A DNA stretch of 64,000 bases from Macrothele yani. Lineage: Eukaryota > Arthropoda > Arachnida > Araneae > Macrothelidae. The stretch is from assembly GCA_039090855.1 (NCBI GenBank), contig CM077005.1, positions 72,970,607 to 73,034,606 of the forward strand, read 5' to 3'. This document shows positions 45,048-56,310 of this stretch, one piece after another. The position numbers were made by a program, and so were the translations under genes. The notes below the pieces were generated by a model. The model saw only the letters and a list, made by a program, of their open reading frames with translations. It was not told where the DNA came from and made no database searches. Each line of letters starts with the position of its first letter. The stretch's first letter is position 1.

Positions 45048-45069
45048 TATTTAAAGAGCTTTTGTTGTT

Positions 45070-45282
45070 TGGTAATTAAGCTGCCACCATGGGCAATCCT
45101 AAGGGCGATAATCCCTTAATTTGGGAAGACTTGTTTCAGGAAGTGAGGGGGAGGGGGGAGAGAAAGCCAGCCCTGGAAGACGAACACACCACCCATTCCT
45201 CACCCGGGGCTCGAACTAGAGCACACTCGGACGAATGGTCAAAAGCCAGCACTTAGAACACTATGCCACAAGGACTACCTTT
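45070..45282 (-). repeat. Diverged SINE family B copy
   Basis: An antisense copy with a degenerate body (GAGAGAAAGCCAGCCCTGGAA), a recognisable B-box (GGCTCGAACTAGAG) and CGGACGAATGGTCAAAAGCC matching the variable-arm region of the family. Confidence 0.7.
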
Positions 45283-45333
45283 AATATTTCTCTGTTTCGA
45301 AGTGTTTAAACTATGGTTAACAACAATGTGTTA

Positions 45334-45960
45334 TAAGGGTAATTCAAAAGTAAGGCTCCCAATTTTATTACCGCTTAAAAGATTCTTCCATTCTTTTGGC
45401 AAGCATAGGTTCAGTAAGTACACATAATCCACACTAGTACCAACGATGACGTGCACCAACGTAGCCGCAGCTTCAAGATAACAGAGGAAGAAGGTCGTTA
45501 TGTCGTTCATTTTTTTGGACAAGAAGGTTTTCTTGATTTAATTAATCGTAAGCAAGTGGGAACGTTCGGTGCCAATATGATGAGAGTACAGCACACGTCT
45601 AAACGGCACGGTGATCGACAAAACAGTACTACCACAACCGTGAGTCTCTTCAGATCACAGGCTGGGAAATTCTGCCACATCCGCCGTATAGTGCTGATCT
45701 GGCATCACCGACCTACTTTCTGTTTCCAAAGCTGAAAATGCATCTTAGAAGTCAACCCTTCCATTCCGATGACGATGGTAGAAATGAAACCGAGAAATGG
45801 TCACGTTCCCAGATCATATGAGAAATTGGTTTTTCGCTGTGATAATGTATCTCACCATGACGCCTTACTTAGCTTGTTTCCATGAGGAATTGACAAGTCG
45901 ATTTATTGCCATAATAAGTGTCTAAACAGACTTGATGACTACTTGTAGTTGTATGTTGAA
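45334..45960 (+). pseudogene. mariner (DD34D) transposase relic
   Basis: The left end AGGGTAATTCAAAAGTAAGG resembles a mariner terminal repeat. Readable blocks are HPPYSADLASPTYFLFPKLK (third catalytic Asp region, usually HPPYSPDLAPSDYFLFP), then KMHLRS, FHSDDDGRNETEKW and YCHNKCLNRLDDYL, the normal mariner C-terminus. The N-terminal two thirds are fragmentary. Confidence 0.8.
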
Positions 45961-47654
45961 AAGTAAATCTAATATGAGACTGTATCTCATGAAAGCGCCT
46001 TACTTGGTAAACCGTTTTTTTTTTCTTTTAAATAAAACTTTGGGAATTTAACCTATCTTGTATCTTGAAATTTCACTTCCGTTTGTTCTTGCTTCGTAGA
46101 GTATTTGTTCGCCGAGTGTTTGCTCATTTTCCTTTAAAGTACCCTACTATGTGCTACTAATAGACTATTGTACCTTCGGACAGCTAAAGAGAGCGTTTTT
46201 TAAACGCAGACCTAAAAACTATGATTGTACCACGGAAAGCATTAGAAGAAGAGTGGAATAAAATACCACTACCAATTATAAGAAATACCTGTTGTCTTGG
46301 AAATCTAGATGTAAGTTAATTCCAAAGAAAGGGTTGTCAGATAGAAAATTCAAGAAATAAATAATTTTAGTTTAAACATTAATTGTATTGCTAGAAAATT
46401 GTTCTAAAAATGTGTGAACTTTTTCCGTATATAGAGTTTATTCACCACAAAGGCTATAAATTAGGTAAATCTTAAAATATGTACATTTCGAAGTAATTTT
46501 CGAAAAATAATGGACTGAGAGAATTTGTTCTTAAAAGTTGCCAAATATAAAACAAATTCCGAAAGTTTACAGCTTTATATTTCCTATGAATATTGTAATC
46601 TGATTTTAAAAATGTATGGATTTTTTTCCATATGTATACCTTTTCTTTTCATTTCTTTTCAGATTAAATTGTATGCAACTGAAATTTCTTGAAGTGCATG
46701 ATCTCCCAGGTGAGTTCCCTTCGTTCTTTGATTTGCATTAATTAAACACGATAAAGTGCTGCTACCTTTTTTATTTGAATTGAATGATTTTTTTTTAGAA
46801 ACAGATAAAGGCCCATTCTCTCTCTTTTCGTCTTTCCAGTGACCTGTCGTATAGGTCGCCCCTCTGTGAAATGCGCCGGACTTTTCAGCACTTGTAGATT
46901 ACGAAGCAGGAGAGAAAAGCAATCGATTGAAAAAAGGGCAAGTGAGAAAAAGGAGAAAAGGCGTCAGAAATGAGAATTGCAGATGGTTCCTTTTCTTCCG
47001 AAGAAACCATTGCGGGATCTTAACTTTTGTCCTTTTGTATCGAGGGAAAAAGATTTTCATTACTCCAGAGTTTTACTGCCGGAAACTGGGCAAAGTCATT
47101 CTGATGCACTGAATTCTTTCCGCTCCTATCCACCACATCAGATAAAAAGTTTTTTTTTTTTTTTTGTTTCTTGCCCGAAATTTCCGGAGTGCATTTTATC
47201 TTTGAGGTTAATTTTTAAAGGGGTGAGTTATGATCGAATTGGTTAGTCATTGATGTTGATGGGATTTCATTCGAAGGAGAGAGTGCCGTTAAATAACGCT
47301 ATGCACAAGACTAGGGCGAAATAAAAAGCAAAGCTTGATTATGCAAATGATTTTCGGGGATTGTGAATTGAAGAGAGCTTTCCGACACCAGTTAGGTAGA
47401 AACTGCCGCAGAGTCACAGTTTTGTTCCGATTGTATGTCATGCAGGCACAGCAGTCTCAGCTCATACTCTGACTTTCGATATTCCTGCATGAATGTTTGC
47501 AGCTTCTTTTTCGTCAACATAAAGGCATTAGTGAATGTTTTTTTTTTCCGTCTAAGTAAAGATTATATTTTATCCGTCTAAGTGAAAACATTTAATTTTA
47601 GGGAAATTTAAAATTAATAACATTTTTAGCTTAGATAATGTTAAAGATTCTGTG
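45961..47654. other. 1.7 kb without recognisable genes
   Basis: AT-rich. A segment near 46965-46990 (AATGAGAATTGCAGATG) repeats at about 29876-29892, hinting at an unnamed dispersed repeat. T runs lie at 47151-47166. Confidence 0.4.
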
Positions 47655-47701
47655 AAATGGACCATTTCAAAATCTTGGGGAGATTTTGAAATGGTCCATT
47701 T
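47655..47701. repeat. Perfect 21-bp hairpin
   Basis: AAATGGACCATTTCAAAATC plus T (47655-47675) is followed by a 5-nt loop and its exact reverse complement (47681-47701). A short palindromic insertion or MITE remnant is possible; no element ends were identified. Confidence 0.85.
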
Positions 47702-48073
47702 TCATTCTTTTTTGCCAGCCGCTAATGGGCTACCTTCTGTGCTTCGGTGTTAGTCGAAAACACTGTTGCTCCCCATCTCCTTCCGACTCCCGTTCACGAG
47801 CATTTCGGTTTATATTATAACAGTTTGCTCTCTGAGGGTGAATGGTTATTGAGCTTACCATTTTGAAGTATAGGGGTTAATGCAGGTAGAGATTTCAAGC
47901 ACATAGTTTTTCTTACAATTTTAGGTTTTAATGAGGGATTTCTCACGATGGGTAATGGGCATTCAGCAAATGGCCAGAGATCCATGAGTGGAAGTGCACA
48001 CATGCAAAGTAAATTACTATCGAAAGGTTGTGAGAGGGGAAAGAAACAATGGAGTTTATTAAGAGAACTAATA

Positions 48074-48180
48074 AAGCTTTCCCTTTTTATACTAGCATCG
48101 CCCTCCGGCGGCAACAGCGTGCAGCCATAGCTCATTTGCTTAAAACTGTCAGGTGGTCATAATAAAGCGGCCACTCAGTG
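48074..48180 (-). mobile_element. 5' end fragment of the DD36E Tc1-like family
   Basis: This 107-bp segment is the reverse complement of the left end of the element at 32090, from the terminal repeat (CACTGAGTGGCCGC on the minus strand) to TAGTATAAAAA and GGGAAAGCTT. No transposase follows. Confidence 0.85.
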
Positions 48181-48330
48181 TGTACTTATAACTTGTTGTT
48201 GTTATTTCTTAATCTAAGATATTTCACGCAAGTTTGAATCGTACTAGTATTAACGGTTGACACTATAATTCGTGCATGAATACTAGTATTAAAAGAAATC
48301 CGTCTTGTTGCACGATGATATTTATTCAGC
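48181..48330. other. Short spacer
   Basis: Nothing recognised. Confidence 0.35.
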
Positions 48331-48780
48331 TAAAAATGAAATCTATATACAGTTTAAAAACACATGAGCACTTTCGGTGTCACATTGACACCTTCATCAG
48401 ATGTAATTTCACCATGTGGCTACATGCTGGTCTTAAGTACGTGGAGTAGATGCATCATGGAAAAGGTAATGTCAATGTCACATGATATACCAGATAACAA
48501 GACAATCAAAAAAAGGCATAGTTAGCCAATGATCACTTAACAGAAGAAATTGCTATTGTGCTGTCCTTCCCAACAAGATTTCTCCAAGGTTCAGGTAAAA
48601 CATAATAGATAATAGTCATTACAGCAACTTGTATTATAAGCCGAAATATAGAGGCTTTCTGCAAATAACAAGGAATAAACAGAGTTAGGTGTGTTTATGA
48701 TTTTAGCGTTGTCCCAGTCTGGGATGGAATTTCCAGCACTTATGGTTCTTGCAAAAGAGGTGCTTTGGTGATTCATTTTT
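48331..48780 (-). mobile_element. Penelope-like element relic, 3' end
   Basis: On the minus strand, a GIY-YIG C-terminal coding fragment (stop at 48591) is followed about 190 nt later by CTGATGA, a 7-bp stem GGTGTCA/TGACACC, and GAAA (48372-48400). The 3' terminus ends AATAAATATCATCGTGC. The order of parts matches the relic at 24.3-25.0 kb. Confidence 0.72.
48591..48776 (-). pseudogene. GIY-YIG nuclease C-terminal fragment (Penelope-like)
   Basis: The frame contains GNSIPDWDNAKIINTPNSVY, then SLLFAESLYISAYNTSCCND. DWDNAKI and the Glu in FAES match the second half of the GIY-YIG domain of Penelope-like elements (compare PDWTNASVL and FAENLCIL at 24.5 kb). The GIY and YIG strands are missing, so this is a truncated copy. 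Confidence 0.72.
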
Positions 48781-49019
48781 TTTTGAATCGTACTAATACG
48801 GTTTCAAGGTTAATATGCATTTAAAGTCATTGATGTGGAGATATACTTCATTAAAAAGATAGGAATTTCAGAGGACATCTTTAGATGCGCGCCCGATATT
48901 CAAGTTGAACGAAAAACAAAACCTAATACACAAAAATTCATTACGTTCTACTTAGACATTTACCTGAATTTCTAGCGGCATTGTGAGAACGATGGGCACT
49001 AGAAGATGATCTCGTAGGC

Positions 49020-49227
49020 CCCTATTATTATAATTTTTTTCTACTATCATCCTTCGGCTTCAGAAAATTTTCTATAATTACAATTTTCTATAATTAAAAA
49101 TTATAGAAAATGTTCTATAAAAAATTATAAAAAAATTTCGATAAAAATTATAAAGCGTTTCTATAAAAATATATAAATTATACATATTTTCTATAAACAC
49201 TTATATAAAAAATTATGTACAATATAT
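49020..49227. repeat. AT-rich TTTCTATAA repeats flanking the RTE array
   Basis: Irregular repeats of TTTCTATAATTA-type units precede copy C. A similar stretch lies on the far side of the array (59519-59690). Both flanks also hold CGGCTTCAGAA, so they were probably one locus before RTE insertion. Confidence 0.7.
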
Positions 49228-49244
49228 CATCATCATCATCATTG

Positions 49245-52202
49245 TCAACCATTATCAATCCACTGCTGGACGAAGGTCTCCCCAAGTTTCCTCCACAACG
49301 GTCTGTCTTGTGCCAGTCTCCTCCATGTCACCCCTGCATACTTTCGAATTTCATTTACCCATCTCCTATGTGGTCTTCTTCTGGGTCTTTTCCTGTCCCT
49401 TGGAATCCAATCTAAAATTTCGGCTGTCCATCGATGATCTGTCCTTCTGGCAGTATGTCCAGCCCATTGCCATTTCAGGGATTTAACTCTGATCATGATG
49501 TCTTCCACTCTTGTCATTTTTCGGATCCACGAGTTCCTCTTCTTATCTCTCCTGGTTACACCAAGCATGCACCTCTCCATGCTACTTTGAGTTGTCTGCA
49601 GCCTTTGTATGTCTCTTTTAGTTAAGGTCCACGTCTCTGCACCATACGTAAGCACTGGAAGGATGCATTGATCAAACACTTTTCTTTTAAGACATAATGG
49701 CATATTGCTCTTGAAAATTATGCTGTTTCTTCCAAAAGCTCTTCAGGCAAGTTTTGTACGCCGATTAATTTCTTCATCAATGTGACCCTCACTTGATATC
49801 TGCTGTCCAAGATAAACGTACGTGTCTGTTATCTCCAGCTTTTCTCCATCAATCGATAAATCTTCATTTCTTGTAAAAGCATTGAACATCACTTTTGTCT
49901 TCTGAAAGTTCATTTTTAATCCCACTTCTTTACTCTTGTCAGCAAGTTCCTGGATCATACTCTGCAGCTCTGATGGGGTAGTTGCAAAAATGACTACGTC
50001 ATCAGCAAAACGAAGGTGGGTTAGATAATCTCCATTAATCTTTATCCCCTTGTTTTCCCAGCTCAGCGACTGAAAAACACCCTCCAATGTGGCATTAAAG
50101 AGCTTCGGAGATATGGTGTCACCTTGTCTCACTCCCTTTCCAATTTTTACGTGTGTTGTATTTTCAAACAGCCTAATCTTTGCACTTGCATTTTCATAGA
50201 TGTTATTAATAATATTAATGTATGCATCTTCAATACCGCAGGTTTTCAGAGCCATTGTAACTGCTGATGATTTCACCGAATCAAAGGCTTTTTCATAATC
50301 GATAAAAGCCATGCACAATGGAAGTTCATATTCCCTCGCTCTTTCAATTAGTTCTCTCAGTACGTGGATATGATCTATTGTGCTGTAGCCACTCCTGAAT
50401 CCAGCTTGTTCTCTCGGTTGAGCCATGTCTAGTGCTACCTTCAAACGGTGTGAAAGAACTTTAGTGAAGATTTTATAAACTACTGATAGGAGGCTGATAG
50501 GTCTGTAGTTTCCGAGATCCTCAATGTCACCTTTCTTATGTAGCAGGATCATTGTAGCGGTGTTCCAATCCTCAGGAATCTTTCCTTCATTAAGGCATCG
50601 AGTGAAAATTTGGGCGAGTACTGTTTCGATTTCTCCACTTGCTTCTTTTATGATGTCTACAGTAATTCCATCTTCTCCTGGAGCTTTTCCTCGCTTCACG
50701 TTCTTGATTGCATGTGCAACTTCTGCTGGAAGGACTGGAGGAACTCTGGTACTGGTATCTTTCATGATGTCTGGAGTGCATATATCATCCCTTTCATATA
50801 ATTTGGAGTAGAAATCTTTCACTCTTGTCAAAATTTCGCCTCTATTTCTTGTTACAGAACCATCTTCTTTTCTCAGTGCCATAATCTGTTTTCTTCCCTT
50901 ACTGAGATGTCCCTTTGCTATCTTTAGGCTTTGGTTGTTTTCAATTGCTTTCCTCACTAGTTCACAGTTGAATTTCCTTACGTCTTCAGTGATACTTTTT
51001 CTTACTGTCTTGCATAGCTCTATATATTCCACTTTGGAAGTCACATCTTCTTTAGTTGTCCTCATCTCTCTTCTTTTTTGCATCAACATTTTGGTTTTTC
51101 CTGATAATTTGTTCACATGCAACTTGTTCTTAGACCCAGCTAATTTTGTTGCTGTTTCCATAAGAGCTTTGGTTACTTTTCTGTTAACTTCAGAGATGTC
51201 CACTTCTTCCGATGTTAGGCCTTCTAAAGCAGAGAACCTGTTCTTCAGTTCTAACTTGAAGGTATTATGGTGTTTTTTAAGGTTGGTTATGTCAATAGAT
51301 TTTGTTGGTCTTATGAGCTTGCCACGTTCAAGTTTAGTGTTGAGGTGCATCTTACATCTCACCAATCTATGGTCACTACCTGTGTTGAACTTGTTTAGCA
51401 CACTGCAGTCTTCTATGACGAATTTTTTGTTACACATAATAAAATCAATTTCACTTGTCGTCCCATTTGGATGTCTCCATGTCCATTTCCTGTGTGGCTT
51501 TTTCTTGAAGAAGGAGTTCAAGATGAAAAACCCTTCTGCCTCTGCAAACTCAACGAGAGTATTTCCACGCTGGTTTCTGTTGCCATGACCGAATTTACCT
51601 ACTGAAGTTTCATTCTGTTGCCGTTGCCCTATTTTTGCATTGAAATCTCCCATAATTATTTTCAAGTGCTGCTTACCTTTATTATTTAGATGACAAATTT
51701 CTTCATAAAATTCTTCAATTTCTTCTTCAGGATGACTTGTGGTGGGTGCATAAGTTTGAATAATCTGAGCCTGGTATCTTTTCGAGAGTTGGATAACAAG
51801 TCGTGCAGCTCTGTCAGAGGAACTTTCAACTTCTACAACTTTATCCTTCAGTTTCTTGTTTATTATAAATCCAACACCACTAGTTCTGCCAGTATCTGTC
51901 CCACGATAGTAGAAGAGATGTCCACTTTTCAGTTCGATGAGATCTCCTTTTCTCCTTACCTCACTTAGCCCCACGATGTCCCACTTGATCCTTTGTAGTT
52001 CCTCTTCCAATTCAAGAAGCCTTGAATCAGAAGATAGGGAGCGTCCATTGTAAGTAGCCAAGGTCAGCATCAGATGGCAGCCTAGTCCGGTCCTCCGGGG
52101 ATTCTTAGCACCCTCTGCCTTCATGTCGCACTGGCCGCTGCCTTGGCCAGGTACATTCCAGCTGCCGGAGACTGAGGGCCAAGATTTAAGTTGTGGAATC
52201 AT
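49245..52202 (-). pseudogene. RTE endonuclease-reverse transcriptase, nearly intact (copy C)
   Basis: One frame of 985 codons is broken only by a TGA at 49743-49745, where copies A, B, D and E have Trp (LAWRAFGR, or LAWRVFGR in D). Endonuclease motifs: LATYNGRSL, GLSEVRRKG, IIMGDFNAKIG and GSDHRLVRC. RT motifs: YRPISLLSVVYKIF, QAGFRSGYSTIDHI, AFIDYEKAFDSV, VRQGDTISPKLF and FADDVVIFA. The stop removes the last ~165 residues (C-terminal domain). The Met at 52202 is used because an extra G shifts the upstream MAKPSK start out of frame. This copy shows how the two halves in copy B are normally fused. Confidence 0.95.
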
Positions 52203-52411
52203 TTTGGAGGGGTTTGGCCATAACTCACCACGCTGGCCAAGCGGGTTGGTGAGTGTGGGATAGAATTTCCTTTGATCCCGATGGTATAGTTATACCGCTA
52301 TGGGCGGTCGTCAGAGCCCCTTTAGTGAGAACAGGATGCACCACGAGAAGGCGGGGTTGACATTTGTCAAGGAGAGGCTGTGATGTTACGCATCACCTGA
52401 CCTTGCATCCC
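52203..52411 (-). promoter_or_regulatory. RTE 5' UTR of copy C with co-varying terminal helix
   Basis: The 5' end GGATGCA (52404-52410) pairs perfectly with TGCATCC (52334-52340). Copies D and E carry U-A where this copy has C-G at the same pair, a compensatory difference that supports a real RNA helix. Confidence 0.6.
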
Positions 52412-52467
52412 TACTGAAGTTTCATTCTGTTGCCGTTGCCCTATTTTTGCATTGAAATCTCCCATGT

Positions 52468-52470
<3 letters not shown>

Positions 52471-52539
<69 letters not shown>
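52471..52539. repeat. (AT)n microsatellite between RTE copies C and D
   Basis: About 35 AT units join the 5' side of copy C to the 3' tail of copy D. Confidence 0.95.
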
Positions 52540-52542
<3 letters not shown>

Positions 52543-52553
52543 TCATCATCATT

Positions 52554-55533
52554 GTCAACCATTATCAATCCACTGCTGGACGAAGGTCTCCCCAAGTTTC
52601 CTCCACAACGGTCTGTCTTGTGCCAGTCTCCTCCATGTGCCCCCGCATAATTTCGAATTTCATCCACCCATCTTCCATGTGGTCTTCTTCTGGGTCTTTT
52701 CCTGTCCCTTGGAATCCAATCTAAAATTTCGCCTGTCCATCGATGGTCTGTTCTTCTGGCAGTATGTCCAGCCCATTGCCATTTCAGGGATTTACCTCTG
52801 ATCATGATGTCCTCCACTCTTGTCATTTTTTGGATCCACGTGTTCCTCTTCTTATCTCTCCTGGTTACACCAAGCATGCACCTCTCCATGCTGCTTTGAG
52901 TTGTCTGCAGCCTTTGTATGTCTCTTTTAGCTAAGGTCCACGTCTCTGCATTATACGTAAGCACTGGAAGGATGCATTGATCAAACACTTTTCTTTTAAG
53001 ACATAATGGCATACTGCTCTTGAAAATTATGCTGTTTCTTCCAAAAACTCTCCAGGCAAGTTTTGTACGCCGATTAATTTCTTCGCCAATGTGACCCTCA
53101 CTTGATATCTGCTGTCCAAGATAAACGTACGTGTCTGTTATCTCCAGCTTTTCTCCATCAATCGATAAATCTTCATTTCTTGTAGAAGCACTGAACATCA
53201 CTTTTGTCTTCTGAAAGTTCATTTTTAATCCCACTTCTTTACTCTTGTCAGCAAGTTCCTGGATCATACTCTGTAGCTCTGATGGGGTAGTTGCAAAAAT
53301 GATTATGTCATCAGCAAAACGAAGGTGGGTTAGATAATCTATATTAATCTTTATCCCTTTGTTTTCCCAGTTCAGTGATTGAAAGACATTTTCCAATGTG
53401 GCATTAAAGAGCTTCGGAGATATAGTGTCACCTTGTCTCACTCCTTTTCCAATTTTTATGTGTGTTGTATTTTCAAACAGCAGAATCTTTGCACTTGCAT
53501 TTTCATAGATGTTATTAATAATATTGATGTATGCATCTTCAATACCGCAGGATTTCAGAGCCATTGCAACTGCTGATGGTTTCACCGAATCAAAGGCTTT
53601 TTCATAATCGATAAAAGCCATGCACAATGGAAGTTCATATTCCCTCGCTCTTTCAATTAGTTCTCTCAGTTCGTGGATATGATCTATTGTGCTGTAGCCA
53701 CTCCTGAATCCAGCTTGTTCTCTCGGTTGAGCCATGTCCAGTGTCACCTTCAAGCGGTGTGAAAGAACTTTAGTGAAGATTTTATAAACAACTGATAGGA
53801 GGCTGATAGGTCTATAGTTCCTGAGATCCTCAATGTCTCCTTTTTTATGTAGCAAGATCATTGTAGCGTTGTTCCAATCCTCAGGAATTTTCCCTTCATT
53901 AAGGCATCGAGTGAAAATTTGGGCGAGTACTGTTTCGATTTCTCCACTTGCTTCTTGTATGATGTCTACAGTAATTCCATCTTCTCCTGGAGCTTTTCCT
54001 CGCTTCATGTTCTTGATTGCATGTGCAACCTCTGCTGGAAGAACTGGATGAACTCTGGTACTGGTACCTTTCATGATGTCTGGAGTACATTAATCATCCC
54101 TTTCATATAATTTGGAGTAGAAATCTTTCACTCTTGTCAAAATTTCGCCTCTACTTCTTGTTACAGAACCATCTTCTTTTCTCAGTGCCATAATCTGTTT
54201 TTTTCCCTTACTGAGATGTCCCTTTGCTATCTTTAGTCTTTGGTTGTTTTCAATTGCTTTCCTTACTAGTTCACAGTTGAATTTCCTTACGTCTTCAGTG
54301 ATACTTTTTCGTACTGTCTTGCATAGCTCTATATATTCAACTTTGGAAGTCACATCTTCTTTAGTTGTCCTCATCACTCTTCTTTTTTGCATCAACATTT
54401 TGGTTTTTCCTGATAATTTGTTCACATGCAATTTGTTCTTAGACCCAGCTAATTTTGTTGCTGTTTCCATACGAGCTTTATTTACTTTTCTGTTAACTTC
54501 AGACATATACACTTCTTCCGATGTTAGGCCTTCTAAAGCAGAGAATCTGTTCTTCAGTTCCAATTTAAAGGTATTATGGTGTTTTTTAAGGTTGGTTATG
54601 TCAATACATTTTGTTTGTCTTATGAGTTTGCTACGTTCGAGTTTAGTGTTGAGGTGCATCTTACATCTCACCAATCTATGGTCACTGCCTGTGTTGAACT
54701 TGTTTAGCACACTGCAGTCTTCTATGACGAATTTTTTGTTACACATAATAAAATCAATTTCACTTGTCGTCCCATTTGGATGTCTCCATGTCCATTTCCT
54801 GTGTGGCTTTTTCTTGAAAAAGGAGTTCAAAGATGAAAAACCCTTCTGCCTCTGCAAACTCTACGAGAGTATTTCCACGCTGGTTTCTGTTGCCGTGACC
54901 GAATTTACCTACTGAAGTTTCATTCTGTTGCCGTTGCCCTACTTTTGCATTGAAATCTCCCATAATTATCTTTTAGTGCTGCTTACCTTTATTATTTAAA
55001 TGACGAATTTCCTCATAAAATTCTTCAATTTCTTCTTCAGCACGACTTGTGGTGGGTGCATAAGTTTAAATGATCTGAGCCTGGTATCTTCTCGAGAGTT
55101 GGATAACGAGTCGTGCAGCTCTGTCAGAGGAACTTTCAACTTCTACAACTTTATCCTTCAGTTTCTTGTTTATTATAAATCCAACACCACTAGTTCTGCC
55201 TGTATCTGTCCCACGATAGTAGAAGAGATGTCCACTTTTCCGTTCAATGAGATCTTTTCCTTTTTTCCTTACCTCACTTAGCCCGACGATGTCCCACTTG
55301 ATCCTTTGTAATTCCTCTTCCAATTCAAGAATATTTGAATCAGAAGATAGGGAGCGTCCGTTATACGTAGCCAAGGTCAGCATCAGATGGCAGCCTAGTC
55401 CGGTCCTCCGGGTATTCTTAGCACCCTCTGCCTCCATGTCGCACTGGCCGCTGCCTTGGCCAGGTACATTCCAGCTACCGGAGACTGAGGTCCAAGATTT
55501 AAGTTGTGGAGACATTTTGGAGGGTTTGGCCAT
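52554..55533 (-). pseudogene. RTE polyprotein pseudogene (copy D)
   Basis: Recognisable from MAKPSKMSPQLKSWTSVSGS at 55533. Lesions: a TAA near 55066 (in IIQTYAP), a TAA at 54973-54975 (KQH-stop, also present in copy E), an extra A near 54831 and a TAA at 54087-54089 (ERDD-stop). The RT part from 54074 is open with APGEDGITVDII, AFIDYEKAFDSV and FADDIIIFA (one Val to Ile change), then degenerates near YAGAHGG by frameshift. It cannot produce a full-length protein. Confidence 0.92.
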
Positions 55534-55602
55534 AACTCACCACGCTGGCCAAGCGGGTTGGTGAGTGTGGGATAGCATTTTCTCTAATCCCGATGGTATA
55601 GT

Positions 55603-56109
55603 ATAACGAAGTAAATTTCTCCGTCATTTTTATCAGCGCCGGGGTTCGAACCCGGGTCCACTCATTCCGGAATAAGTTGCTCTACCAATCGAGCTACGCG
55701 GACGTTTTATTCTGATTCCTATCTGCCTTTATGTCGCGTGCGTCCTTCTGGCAGGTACGTCACATCTCCTGGTACGTTACATCATCTTCCCCTTATTTTT
55801 TTTTTTTTTTTTTCTGAAGTGCTGGAGAAGGGATTCTCTTCTTTTTCCTATCTCGCGGTGTGGAAATAACATCACACCTTTGGGAGATTTTTGAACGGTC
55901 GGGCCATTTGGATAGTTCGGGCGCCATTATAACGAAGTGAATTTCTCCGTCATTTTTCGGTCAACGCCGGGATTCGAACCCGAGGCCGCTTATTCCGGCA
56001 CAAGTCGCTCTACCAACTGAGCTACGCAGACGTTTTATTCTGATTCCTATCTGCCTTTATGTCGCGTGCGTCCTTCTGGCAGGTACGTCACATCTCCTGG
56101 TACGTTACA
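55603..56109 (-). mobile_element. Dimeric SINE family A in the RTE copy D 5' UTR
   Basis: Two antisense tRNA-like modules (about 55630-55706 and 55960-56034) are joined by the family linker with a T run at 55796-55814. The 5-bp flanks atagt (55598-55602 and 56110-56114) restore the uninterrupted RTE 5' UTR sequence seen in copies B, C and E. Confidence 0.92.
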
Positions 56110-56234
56110 ATAGTTATACCGCTATAGGCGGTCGTCAGAGCCCCTTTAGTAGGAACAGGATGTACCACGAGAAGGCGGGGTTGACATTTGTCAAGGAGAG
56201 GCTGTGATGTTACGCAACACCTGACCTTACATCC

Positions 56235-56235
<1 letters not shown>

Positions 56236-56308
<73 letters not shown>
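56236..56308. repeat. (AT)n microsatellite between RTE copies D and E
   Basis: About 36 AT units join the 5' end of copy D to the 3' tail of copy E. Confidence 0.95.

Positions 56309-56310
<2 letters not shown>

Larger units (their letters stand above)
49228..52463 (-). mobile_element. RTE copy C, full length, with 53-nt chimeric 5' extension
   Basis: A complete RTE element on the minus strand, 3' tail at 49228-49244 and 5' end at about 52411. Beyond its normal 5' end lie 53 nt (52411-52463) copied from the endonuclease region of another RTE, in the same orientation, encoding MGDFNAKIGQRQQNETSVG. The flanks atgtacaatatat at 49215-49227 and 52464-52476 are identical 13-mers, a probable target duplication that includes the extra segment in the insertion. 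Confidence 0.9.
52540..56235 (-). mobile_element. RTE copy D, full length, carrying a SINE in its 5' UTR
   Basis: A full-length minus-strand RTE element, 3' tail at 52540-52553 and 5' end at about 56235. A 507-bp SINE A dimer (55603-56109) splits the 5' UTR. It belongs with A and E by diagnostic residues (DWNNATM, KCIDIT in D and E; ENVFQSLNW in A and D). Confidence 0.93.

Noticed and set aside
47815..48135. 106-residue minus-strand frame as a host gene
   Set aside because: Its 5' part overlaps the end fragment of a Tc1-like element and the rest shows no domain or exon signals.
52367..52558. Tyr-Ile repeat peptides across (AT)n and Met or His runs across (ATC)n
   Set aside because: They are translations of microsatellites at element boundaries, not proteins.
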